A stretch of 64,000 nucleotides of DNA, from positions 2,976,001 to 3,040,000 of the forward strand of contig NEEC01000013.1 in the NCBI GenBank assembly GCA_002189035.1, in the 5' to 3' direction. Shown here one piece after another: positions 43,439 through 53,570 of the stretch. The notes below the pieces were generated by a model, which did not search any database, had not been told where the DNA came from, and saw only the letters and a program-made list of their open reading frames with translations. The translations under genes and the position numbers were made by a program. This DNA comes from Utricularia gibba (lineage: Eukaryota; Streptophyta; Magnoliopsida; Lamiales; Lentibulariaceae). Numbering within the stretch: the first letter of the stretch is position 1; each line of letters opens with the position of its first letter.

Positions 43439-44378
43439 ATGGAAAACGTCACCGAAGTTTACGATTGCTCTGCGTCTGACACCGTTTTCGTCAAGAGCGA
43501 GAACGCTTCCTGTGACCCCCCTCTCTGGGTCGCTTCTTTTCAAGGTAAAAGATCAATATTTCTGCTCTCTTCTCGTGATTTGTTGTTGTTGTTTTTTTTT
43601 TTTTCTATTTGAAGACATTCGCGCTGATTTTGAGAAATGTGCAACAAGGGGGGGATGTTGATAAAATGGAGAATTCCGGTGAGGAATACGATGGCGGTGG
43701 TTTGCAGAAGAAACGACGCTTGAAACCGGAGCAAGTTCAGTTTCTGGAGAAAAGCTTCGAGCTGGAGAACAAACTTGAGCCAGAGAGGAAAGCTCAGCTT
43801 GCTAAAGAAGCTGGTTTACAGCCCAGACAAGTTGCAATCTGGTTTCAGAACAGAAGAGCAAGATATAAAACCAAGCTCCTGGAGAAAGATTACACTTGTT
43901 TAAAAGCAAGCTATGAGAAATTGAAAGCGGATTACGTTAAGCTTTTCCAGGAGAACGAGGAAATGAGAAACGAGGTAACCACAGACTCAAACACGGACTG
44001 ATCTCAGTTGTTCTCCTTGTTGTTGTAAATGGTAACGTTTTCCGTGCCCAGATCAAATCCCTAACCGGGAAAGCGGGCGTGGGAGAAAAAAGGGAGACCA
44101 AGGAAGAGAAATCTGATCAAATTTCCCCGCTGGAGAAGGCGGCGGAGGAGGTGACACCGGCAGCGGCGAGTTCCGATGTTGTGGATTCGGACAGCGTGCA
44201 TTGTGGTGACTCGGAGGAGTACTCGCAAGAAGAAGAGGACGAAACCCCGTGTAAAGTTCTGCTGCATCATCCCTTCTTCCCGAAGCTTGAGTTGGAATCA
44301 CACGATGATCTCCAGCCGAATTGCTGTAATCTTGGATTCCCCGTTCAGAAGCAGGGCACCTGGTTCTGGCACTACTGA
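43439..44378 (+). CDS. HD-Zip class I transcription factor (ATHB54-like)
   Basis: Exons 43439-43544, 43649-43974 and 44052-44378, 252 aa. The homeodomain starts [20 protein letters not shown] and ends with helix 3 [17 protein letters not shown]. It is followed at once by a leucine zipper ([20 protein letters not shown], then KLFQENEEM). RARYKTK instead of the commoner RARWKTK, and the zipper wording, resemble ATHB54/52-type class I proteins. An acidic region ([18 protein letters not shown]) and an aromatic end GTWFWHY, typical of class I activators, close the protein. Class I factors bind CAAT(A/T)ATTG-type sites and act in stress and light responses (family knowledge). The exon-2 acceptor lies in a run of seven G. 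Confidence 0.92.
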
Positions 44379-46196
44379 TTTTCAATTTCACTTCCGTACA
44401 GTCGTCTGTAAATTGTAAGAACGAGCGATCACCAAAATCCCTTCTTCCCGGTACCCCACACAACTGTGCTTACAATTAACCTAATAAAACTCAAAATATC
44501 TCGCCGATTTTTTAATTAACACATTTTTCAAACTTGTGTTTTTTAATTAATTATGAAAAATATATTGGAGTTCACAATGTGGAGAATAAATAGAAAATAA
44601 AAATGTCATTTTAATTAAAAATGTGACGTTGTATCGGCTTAGTACCCTACCGTTATTCGATTTCGGAGGTGGGCATAACATAAGATGAAACCAACATGTG
44701 CACCATGCCATGCATTGCGCCATCTCCGTGAGAAGGAGATATTTTTAGGGAGGGGGCTCCTGTCCTGTCTGAACGCGAAACCGATGAATGGGTAAAGGAA
44801 TCAATCTACCCTACAAAGGAGGAAAAATGGGGAGCACCCAGCCCACAAAGTCAACAAAAAAGCCCTCCTTTTTCCCTTTCTTTCTTGTTTATTATTGACT
44901 TTTTTTGAACCCAGCCACATTTTTCAAATTACTCAAAACATTATTTTAAATACCCAAAAACACAATCATCACCCCCATTCAATTATGATCTAAAAATGAT
45001 TTTAAATTGATGGTGGGATTTGCACTGTCCATGGGTGAAAAGGAGCATTTAATTAAAACGGATTCAGATCAGATTTTGGGGGAAAAAAAGGATACATAGA
45101 AGAAGCACTCCTGCAATTGGGTGACAAGAGCTAGCTGCAATTGGATGGCTTCATTTTGGATTATCCTATTTAAAGCATTAATTGGGACATTGCATGCTTC
45201 AATAGGAAAAAAAAAAAAAACATATAATTGACAAGTGAAAAGGACAACAAAATATTTACATATGCAATCCTGACAACTGCTGCTCATCCATCCATACCTT
45301 CGACCCATTCGTGAGCACAGTGGCCAGCCAATAAAAAATGGTAATATCTACACACTATTTTTGTATTTTTTTTCATTAATTTGACGCAATAAATATAATA
45401 TACTGCCAAAAGTTTATTAATTTATTGATTTCATTGCCCCGTAAAATAAATGTTGAAGCACGCGCCGCACCCGAAGCGTTTTTGGTAGACGGCAGAGATC
45501 GTGCGAACGTGGTCCATCTCCACGGCTGTATCTGCTCCACGTGTAACATCACTTTCACGAATGGGCCATACGATAATGGGCCTGTCCCACGTCGGGCTCA
45601 AAGCCTTTAAGTTATGGACTGTAGCTAGGGAGCGATCGGGGATATTGCGGTTGAGAATTGGCGCCCCTGACACGGATTTATTTTTTTGAATTGATTGCTG
45701 GGGAGGTTGGAATGTATTGTTGTGATTGTCGGTTGTAAATCTAGGGTTTGATGATGTGAATTGTGCGGGAGCTTTTTTTTTAATGCGATTGACAGTGAGT
45801 AATTTAGAGGTAATTTTGAGCCTGTTCGGGTTTTGGTTTTTTGTGATTCCCACCCAGTTCTCGGTATAGGGATGTGGTGTTTTGGAGCGGGGAATGCGTT
45901 ACACATTCGAAGCTTGCTTTGTTTTTTTCTTTTTTATGGGTGATGTTCTCGACGCTGACAGGAGAGTCTTGAATGGGCGATGAAGGCATAATGATCAGAA
46001 AAAATGGAGCTGGGGCGCCTGAGCAGACGGGCAACTGGGGACGAGGATGCTTCAACATGAGCTCTAACCACAAATTCTCCGCTCAGCAGCCAAGGGCTCA
46101 TGTCATGGCTCTCTACCTAGCTGACGTGCATTGTCTAATTCATACACCGCAATAAAACTGCTGCTATTCGTTAATCTACTCTTGTGTTTTTACTGC
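44379..46196. other. Intergenic region
   Basis: About 1.8 kb. 44480-45420 is AT-rich with poly-A/T runs. 45430-46140 is GC-balanced; its ORFs on both strands have no clear domain, though WGRGCFNMSSNHKFSAQQ at about 46036-46090 may belong to the RCC1 remnant that follows. Confidence 0.45.
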
Positions 46197-46198
46197 AG

Positions 46199-46284
46199 CT
46201 GGACAACTGGGCCATGGAGAAATAGATAACATTTTTAGTCCCATCGTTGTGAATGCTTTAGAATGGTCAGTGGATTGCCTGTGA
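46199..46284 (+). pseudogene. RCC1-repeat exon fragment
   Basis: After a good acceptor (TTTTACTGCAG, 46188-46198) one frame reads GQLGHGEIDNIFSPIVVNAL, EW, then stops at 46282-46284. GQLGHG...P..V.AL is the core of an RCC1/UVR8-type repeat. Only about one repeat is present and it runs into the start of the PPR gene. Short match, so uncertain. Confidence 0.45.
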
Positions 46285-48083
46285 CGGGAGCGCCACGCGC
46301 CGTCGGCAGCCTCCGCCGCGATTACCACTTCCAGTTACTGACTACATCTGAATCAATTCCCATAATTCACCTCAAACAAATACATGCTCAAGTCCTCCGT
46401 ACAGTTCAAGAACCTTTGGACAAGTGTCCCGATACCCTGTTTCTTTATAGCAGGCTTATCCAGTTGTCCGCCTTGCATGATCTTGCCTACACACTGCTGC
46501 TTTTTGAACGAATTCCGATTCGAAATCGCAGTACTTTCATTTATAACAATGCAATCAGAGCCTATGCGCACAGCAAAGAGCACAAGGAACAAGCTTTTTG
46601 TCTTTTCAGGGAGCTCTTGGAGCAAGAGAGCTTACATCCAGATAAGCATACGTTTCCCCTTGTTCTTAAGGCTTGCGCTTATTTATTTTCCCTAACCGAA
46701 GGAATGCAAGCTCATGCGCATGTTGTGAAACGTGGGTTCAGCGCTGATGTTTTTGTGAACAACAGTTTGATCCATTTCTACTTTTCATGTGGATGTTCTG
46801 AGAGTGCAAGAAAAGTGTTCGACAAAATGTCGGAAAGAAGCGCAGTCTCTTGGAATGTGATTATTGATGCAATGGTGCAGATGGGGGAGTTTGAAGAAGC
46901 TTTGAGAATGTATCAAGAGATGAAGCTATCCTTCGATCCAGATGGCTACACAATGCAAAGCTTGATAGATGCATGTGCTGGTTTGGGGTCATTATCTATG
47001 GGTATGTGGCTTCACACATTTGTGTTGCGTAATCGTGATGCTTTTGCGGAATCCGAGACTCTTTTGAAGAAATCATTGGTAGAGATGTACTGGAAGTGTG
47101 GTTGTTTAGAAATGGCTGTACAGGTTTTTCAGGGCATCAGCAAACGCGACGTCAATTCTTGGAACTCCATCATCTTGGGGTTAGCAGCTCATGGAGAGGC
47201 AGAGAGTGTCTTCAGATACTTCGATCGGATGATCGATCAAGGAATAAAACCTAATTCCATTACCTTTCTTGGTGTTTTGAGCGCTTGCAGTCACAGAGGT
47301 CTGGTTGATGAGGGTCGTAGGTACTTTAATCTTATGGTGAACTGCTACAAGATTGAGCCTGTTTTGGAGCATTACGGCTGCTTGATCAACCTTTTAGCAA
47401 GCCAAGGCCATATGGATGAAGCTCTAGATATCACATCAAGCATGCCAATTAAGCCTGATGCAGTGATATGGAGAAGCTTACTCAATGCTTGCTGTAAACA
47501 GACCATGGGCTTAGACCTCAGCCAAGAGATGGCAAAACAGATCATGGCAGCTGAAGAGAATCCCAGCAGTGGGGTTTATGTCCTCCTCTCAAGAGTCTAC
47601 GCATCCGCAAAAAGGTGGAACGAGGTTGGCATTGTCCGGAAGCTGATGACTGAAAGGAGTGTGGATAAGGAACCGGGATGTACATCTGTGGAAGTCGATG
47701 GTGTTGCCCATGAGTTCTTTGCAGGAGACACAACTCATCCGCTGCGTACAGAGATCTACCTCTTTCTGAATGAAATACAGGAAAGACTAAGGCTCCATGG
47801 GTACGTTCCGGATCTGTCACAGGCACATTTAGTTGATGAAGGTGAAGAGGGAAAGGAGGATTCACTCAGACTTCACAGTGAGAAACTGGCGATTGCTTTC
47901 GCCATCATGGAATCGAAGTCAAACACAACTATCCGGATGTTCAAGAACTTGGGTGTCTGCAGAGATTGCCATAGTTTCACAAAGCTCGTGTCTGAACATT
48001 TCAACGTGGAGATTGTAATGAGGGACCGGTTGCGGTTCCACCACTTCAAAGATGGCTCGTGTTCTTGCAAAGATGTCTGGTAA
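46263..48083 (+). CDS. DYW-type pentatricopeptide-repeat protein, CRR28-like
   Basis: Intronless, 606 aa, as usual for plant PLS-class PPRs. After a short N-terminal region come PPR units (LKQIHAQVLRTVQEPLD, DKHTFPLVLKACAYLFSLTE, DVFVNNSLIHFYFSCG, AVSWNVIIDAMVQMGEFEEA, DGYTMQSLIDACAGLGSLSM, DVNSWNSIILGLAAHG, ITFLGVLSACSHRGLVDEGR). E/E+ motifs follow, then the DYW deaminase region with LHSEKLAIAFA (His and Glu of the zinc site), CRDCH, and the C-terminus SCSCKDVW. Order and wording match CRR28, which edits plastid ndh transcripts (family knowledge). The final tripeptide is DVW rather than DYW. The start is in an unusual place, overlapping an RCC1 fragment; the transit peptide may be incomplete. 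Confidence 0.9.
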   Translation: MVSGLPVTGAPRAVGSLRRDYHFQLLTTSESIPIIHLKQIHAQVLRTVQEPLDKCPDTLFLYSRLIQLSALHDLAYTLLLFERIPIRNRSTFIYNNAIRAYAHSKEHKEQAFCLFRELLEQESLHPDKHTFPLVLKACAYLFSLTEGMQAHAHVVKRGFSADVFVNNSLIHFYFSCGCSESARKVFDKMSERSAVSWNVIIDAMVQMGEFEEALRMYQEMKLSFDPDGYTMQSLIDACAGLGSLSMGMWLHTFVLRNRDAFAESETLLKKSLVEMYWKCGCLEMAVQVFQGISKRDVNSWNSIILGLAAHGEAESVFRYFDRMIDQGIKPNSITFLGVLSACSHRGLVDEGRRYFNLMVNCYKIEPVLEHYGCLINLLASQGHMDEALDITSSMPIKPDAVIWRSLLNACCKQTMGLDLSQEMAKQIMAAEENPSSGVYVLLSRVYASAKRWNEVGIVRKLMTERSVDKEPGCTSVEVDGVAHEFFAGDTTHPLRTEIYLFLNEIQERLRLHGYVPDLSQAHLVDEGEEGKEDSLRLHSEKLAIAFAIMESKSNTTIRMFKNLGVCRDCHSFTKLVSEHFNVEIVMRDRLRFHHFKDGSCSCKDVW

Positions 48084-48778
48084 CGGAAACCTTGAGGTAC
48101 CCTCCACGTCTTGTCTTGCTCTCTGTAGGAGTGTTTAAAACTGAAATAGAACGGTTTCTAGAAGTGTATTTATGGTTTTTTTTTTTAGTTTCTAAAATAT
48201 AATGCAATACTATTTGGGCCGTCTTTTGAGTAGGGCGAAGGCCCATTAGTGGTGACGCTGCATCCTTCCACCTAAGCTCCCGTACTTGTCAATGGTGTTT
48301 TTTCTCATCGTTGGCTCATAGGTCAATCAAGACTCGATAATGGGGAAGAAAAAGAAATACAGGGACGTGTATAGTGGGTTTCGATGCTGTCGCGCGTAAG
48401 TGGAGGGTGGGGGCAGCAATTGCGAGTTTGCTAGCAGATTTGACGCACAAAGAGTCAATCTTTTGAAAAGGTCAAATGGAGGTGTGAACGATAGACGAAG
48501 TCCTCGCCAACGGGCCACCCACGTTTACTTTTGAGACCCAGACGACCTGTTCTTCAAAGCTCTCGCTCCAATTTCAGGTCCCCAACTGCCAACTCCTTAT
48601 TCAAATTAAATTTTCCACCTTTTTCAATGGGTTTTTGTGAGGATCATTTTGCTGCGCTGGGCTTTCAGATGGTAGTTGTCAAAATTGTCAAGGGGTGAAT
48701 TGCTAATTTCAACTGTTTGAGAAATTGCAATATATATTCCATCTTTTTCTGCTACTCTCTGCATTTTGGAGTTTGAGA
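48084..48778. other. Spacer and HIPL1-like promoter
   Basis: About 700 bp. A TATATATT box lies at 48731-48738, about 45 bp before the next start codon. No other gene. Confidence 0.5.
48731..48738 (+). promoter_or_regulatory. TATA box of the HIPL1-like gene
   Basis: TATATATT about 41-48 bases upstream of the ATG at 48779. Confidence 0.45.
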
Positions 48779-51303
48779 ATGGAGAAAGGAGTCAGCAATG
48801 TCCTACTCTTCTTTCTGCTCATGTTCCCACTCTGCTCTTCACTTCCCATGTGCAATGACTTGGGTAAGCTTGCTTTTTTGGCACTGATTGTTCCTAACTT
48901 CGTGTATTCATTTCTTCGATTTGGTTGTGTAGGCGCACCAAGTAGAGTGAATGGCCGTCTGGGTTTTTGCCGTTACAGTGGGAATGCTTGCTGCAGCTTA
49001 TCAGAAGACAGAGATCTTGAGAGGGAGTTTCTGGCGATGAATATTTCTGATTCAGCTTGCGCTGCAGCTGTTAAATCAGTTATATGCGCTGTAAGTTATC
49101 TGAATCCCAGGTTTTTTGAGAGGATCAAGATCTGAACTTTTTCGCGTTTCACCTCAGCGTTGTGACCCCTTTGCTGCACAATTGTTCGACGCGGAATCAA
49201 GTCTCAGACCTCTGCCGTTTCTCTGCAACTCCGCAACTGGGAATTCAAATTCGAGCTTCTGCTCAACGGTTTGGGGTTCTTGCAGGGATGCATTGATATC
49301 GAATTCACCCTTCGCGCCGGCATTGCAGACTAGAGCTCGAGTCTCTCGTAACGCAACGGTATCGAGGCTAACGGATTTCTGGCAATCGGAATCCGATTTC
49401 TGCAGTGCTTTTGGTACAAACCCAGACGCGAATTCCACTTGCTTCAATGGCGGACCTGTTTCACTCAACGTAACAAACACAGTTTCTCCGCCAAGAGGTT
49501 TGTGCCTCGAGAAGATTGCAGATGGAGCTTACATCAATTTGATTCCTCATCCAGATGGATCAGACAGAGCTTTCTTCTCGACACTCAGCGGCAAAGTTTA
49601 CCTTGGCGTAATACCTGGACAAGATTCAGGATATGTAATGGGATTAGAGGAATCCAGCCTGTTTGTTGATTTGTCTGATCAAGTTCATCTCGACACAACA
49701 TTTGGAATGACGGGGCTGGCATTTCATCCCAACTTCGTAAGAAACGGCCGCTTCTTCGCTTCGTTCAACTGCGACAGAGAAACGAACCCGAATTGCAGGG
49801 GACGATGCGCCTGCAATTCAGATGTAAATTGTGATCCATCGGAGCTTGTTACCCCCGGAGAACAACCGTGCAGATATCACACTGTTATAGCTGAGTACAC
49901 AGTCAATGGAACTGCTTCAAATTCTTCAACGGTAAACATTTTTCTATCTGGATTTGTTCAGTAAGTGAAGAAAAACATATCTTTGGATTAAGCCCCTTTT
50001 CATTACTTTCAGGCAAGTGCAACAGAAGTAAGAAGGATTTTTACCCTGGGGTTACCCTTTTCAGCAAACCATGGTGGCCAAATTCTTTTCGGTCCTGATG
50101 GATATCTGTACTTTATGATGGGAGATGGGGGAGGTAGAGGAGATCCGTACAATTTTGCACAGAACACAAGGTCTGTACTCGGGAAGATCATGAGAATTGA
50201 CATAGACAATATTCCCAGTAAGTATCCAGGGCCATCGAAATCTTGATCTTGATCATTAGTCTTGTGTCTGTAGCATCTATTGAGTGATAAACCTGCGTTG
50301 GTTTCAAGGTGAAGATGAGTTACAAAGGCTACGGAGATGGGGAAACTATTCTGTTCCTCAAGATAACCCGTATTCAGATGACAACCAAATGGAACCAGAA
50401 ATATGGGCCTATGGTTTCAGAAATCCTTGGAGATGCAGCTTGGACTCAGAAAGGCCTTCTTACTTCTTCTGCGGCGATATTGGCCAGGTTAAATTCCTCA
50501 ATTCTTAATGCAGTTGATGACTGCCATTAACTTACTGTTTGAAACAAGTTGCTTTGTGTTCTTACTGTGATGTTAATTCAGGATCTGTATGAAGAAGTTG
50601 ATCTCATCTACAAGGGAGGAAACTATGGCTGGGGTGTATTTGAAGGACCTCTTTCTTCTCAGAACCGCAGTATTTCTAGAGGCCACACTTCTGCTCAAAG
50701 CATAGATCCCATCCTTCCGATTCTGGGTTACAGCCACTCCCAGATAAACAGACTAGGCTCTGCAGCCATTGTTGGTGGATACATGTATCGTTCACAAGCT
50801 GATCCATGTGTCTCCGGAAGGTAAACATGAAAGAACGAGACCCTTTACACCTCTCCATGTGTCTTCCTGATGAGCTGGGATCTTAAAACCATTTTATGAT
50901 GCTTGGCAGTTACCTGTACGCCGATCTGTACTCCAATCACATCTGGGCGGCGCCGGAGACACCGAGTGGCAGCGGAAACTTCACTGCCACAGACGTACCA
51001 TTCACTTGTGCAGGAGACTCCCCCATCGCATGTGCCTTGGTCCCAAACAGCACTCTTCCTGTTCTTCAGTTGATATTCTCTTTTGGAGAAGACAACAGAA
51101 ACGATGTCTATATTTTGGCACAGAATGGTGTTTATAGAGTTGTTCGTCCCAGCAGATGCAACTACTCGTGTTCAAGGGAAGTTCTGATCTCCAGGTCTCG
51201 TCCACCTGCTCCTCAACAATCTTCAGGATACAATGCCCTCTCTCATCTCCCCATTCTCCCTCTTTTTGCAGCATCATGGCTCTTCCTAATGTTTCTGTAC
51301 TGA
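48779..51303 (+). CDS. HIPL1-like (hedgehog-interacting-protein-like) secreted, GPI-anchored glycoprotein
   Basis: Exons 48779-48863, 48933-49090, 49158-49931, 50013-50217, 50309-50487, 50582-50820 and 50910-51303, all GT-AG and in phase, 677 aa. A signal peptide (VSNVLLFFLLMFPLCSS) is followed by a Cys-rich folate-receptor-like region (LGFCRYSGNACCS, RCDPFAAQLF) and a six-bladed sorbosone/glucose dehydrogenase-type propeller (GMTGLAFHPNFVRNGRFFAS, HGGQILFGPDGYLYFMMGDG, EIWAYGFRNPWRCSLD, GGNYGWGVFEGP). The C-terminal hydrophobic end LPILPLFAASWLFLMFLY after a polar spacer suggests a GPI anchor. Many N-glycosylation sites. The role of plant HIPL proteins is not established. Confidence 0.94.
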
Positions 51304-52044
51304 CCCTGTAAAACCACTACTTTTTGTCGACTTGCTTTCGTGTGTGATTGTTGTTCATTGCTATGACTGTAGAAAAACGGTACTGAATGAGCATCTCGGA
51401 AAATTCCTCAGTGCTCACGTTATTAATGAACGCCATGCCAAAAACGAAGACCTGAAATTTTCCAATCCGTCACCCGAACCACCGGCTTCACTTTCTCCCT
51501 CCTCGAAGGGGAAGTTGCAGTCAGGAACCCACCACTGGAATCTCAAATCCGACGGATACCACCAACCGAAGCCGACTCCATGAAATCAAAGAGTCGAGCG
51601 GCCTTCTCCTACTTGTACCCATTCTGAATCGGGCCTGCTCATCAATGAATGGGCTGGGCTTCAGCTATTCACTGGTTGCCGGCAGACTGAGCACCGAAAC
51701 GCTCTCGGAGATACTGGAGAAGGCGAATTCGCCGAAGATGATCCCAGATTACTCTTGGATTCCAGTCCCCAGAGCAGAGAACAGTCATTTGGTTTGGATT
51801 CAGTATTGTGAATCGTCCATTAAGGCCATTTCCTACCCCGCAAATCCGTTAATACAAAGGGATTCGAGTTTGTATGCGAATCGAAGTGGACGCCGTCGGA
51901 ATTTTTCACCGGCGAAGAAGGGAGCTTAAGTGATGTTCCGTCGGATTCCGCCTACTGTCCTTAGCTTCTTTCTCCCACCAAGTGTTTGTGACGTGTTCTC
52001 TGAGAAGAAAAAACCAGCCTTTTTCCACTCCGGTGATCTTTTTT
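51304..52044. other. Convergent spacer between HIPL1-like and ARR genes
   Basis: About 740 bp. The + strand frames at 51332-51583 and 51645-51929 are GC-balanced but have no recognised domain. They may be decayed exons or 3' UTR. Confidence 0.4.
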
Positions 52045-52838
52045 TTACGACGATGGCCTTGCACTGTCTTGTGCTTTTATTTGCGCCCTACAGCCTTCTC
52101 CAAACATGGCTTTTTTCAGTCGTTTGATGTCTGCTAGTTTCACAGGCTTCACAATGAAATCTTCAGCACCTTCTTCTAAACATCTGGTTCAGAACAAACA
52201 GAAGTCGTTATTGTTACATCGCAGACAAATGAAGAGTTTCTGCTGCAGATTTCGAGCACGTTCTTTCACCTGTGGATTCTGGCTACCACATTTTCAGATG
52301 ACATGATGACAACAGGAATTGTTCGAAGATTAGAGGAGCCCTAGACAGATCAGACGAAGGAAACAACAGTTTAGAAAGACAAGAAGCTTGAGAAATTGGT
52401 GCAAGTCATTCGTTCATATTCAACCTTGATCTTTTTCAGTAGATCGTAGCCGGTCATTCCAGGCATGCAGTAATCCGTGATTATCAGATCCACTTTTCTT
52501 ACATCAAGACCAATTGCATCTCCATCTGAATCCAAACCCAAGAACTGCAGAGCCCTCCGCCCGCTATCCACAGTAGTAACTGCAGCAAAACCCACAAAAA
52601 TTTCAAAAAACTGCAACAGGGATGGAGGAAACTAGCTGAAAGAGGTATGTGTTTTTGTGACGCTGACACCCGCACCTTTGAAGGAAGTGATATTGAGCAA
52701 GCGTTCAATGACTTTTCTGTCGACAAGACTGTCATCCACAGCAAGAACATGGACAGCTTTCTCTGATTCCCCGTGGGGAGAAGGAGAGGAAGTCCCCTCG
52801 CTCTGACCCAATCGCCAAAAGGCTTCATTTTTCGCCAT
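52045..52838 (-). CDS. Type-A response regulator (cytokinin primary response)
   Basis: Exons (from the start) 52838-52676, 52579-52425, 52340-52270 and 52183-52045, all in phase, 175 aa. Receiver motifs: [19 protein letters not shown] (Asp pair), [20 protein letters not shown] (phospho-acceptor Asp in TDYCMPG), [15 protein letters not shown] (Thr/Ser switch) and [16 protein letters not shown] (conserved Lys). A short tail after the receiver ([19 protein letters not shown]) and no Myb domain make it type A. Type-A ARRs are induced by cytokinin and damp the pathway (family knowledge). A TATATAG box lies about 70-80 bp upstream. Confidence 0.95.
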
Positions 52839-52907
52839 ACTCAGCATCAATCTCAAGTGCCCAGACGAAGAATCCCCAAGAAGAAGACGATGCAGAGAAG
52901 GGTGGGA

Positions 52908-52917
52908 CTATATATTG
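52908..52917 (-). promoter_or_regulatory. TATA box of the type-A ARR gene
   Basis: CAATATATAG on the - strand, 70-79 bases upstream of the ATG at 52838. Confidence 0.5.
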
Positions 52918-53570
52918 AAGGAAACGAGATCCATGCGAATCAGACTGCGGAGGAGGCCCCATATGTCTACACGATTCACTCACCCACCAAATCATTCTCC
53001 ATTGAAAGTATTTCTTATTCTTCTTCTCAAAAGAACAAGATCTCGAAAAGCGAATCCGGCGATATCTTCTTCTTCTGTTGGTATTATGCAAAAGAGCATA
53101 TGGGATAATACTCGAGATTCTGATATCCACTCCGGTTCGCCGAGGTGGGGATCTCCGGTATCCTACAATGACGTTTTTGCGATAACAGGCTTGTTACCAT
53201 CCTCGAACTGCAAGCCAATTTAACTCTCCACTGGATTTGTCTGTGGATGCAGTACGGCCGTCGATCGTGGATGCTGCTCTGCAATTTTGTCCGTTGATGG
53301 GATAGGGCTCCCAGTCCCAGACCCAGTTCGGTAATGCATTTTCTATTTCGGATTTTGTTACGTCAAATTTAAAAATATTTCGAAAATTATCAAAAGAGGA
53401 TTTTTTTTTTTTTTTTTGTTAGAAAGATTAGGAAAAAATAATGTAAATTTTAACGAGACGTGTCCAAAGTTGAAATGAACAGCGTCAAAAATAGGGGAGG
53501 TTAGGCATGAAAGATCGGGGTGGATGAAATAGATTGAAGACTGGGGTCGTTCCTCCTGGCAGCAACGGCG
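52918..53570. other. Divergent promoter region
   Basis: About 650 bp between the ARR gene and the next + strand gene. It includes a T-rich tract at 53400-53418. Overlapping ORFs on both strands are unsupported. Confidence 0.45.

Noticed and set aside
42840-43661. T/F-rich + strand ORFs (84 and 186 codons) before the HD-Zip gene
   Set aside because: Low-complexity leader sequence; the HD-Zip start and exon 1 lie in another frame within it.
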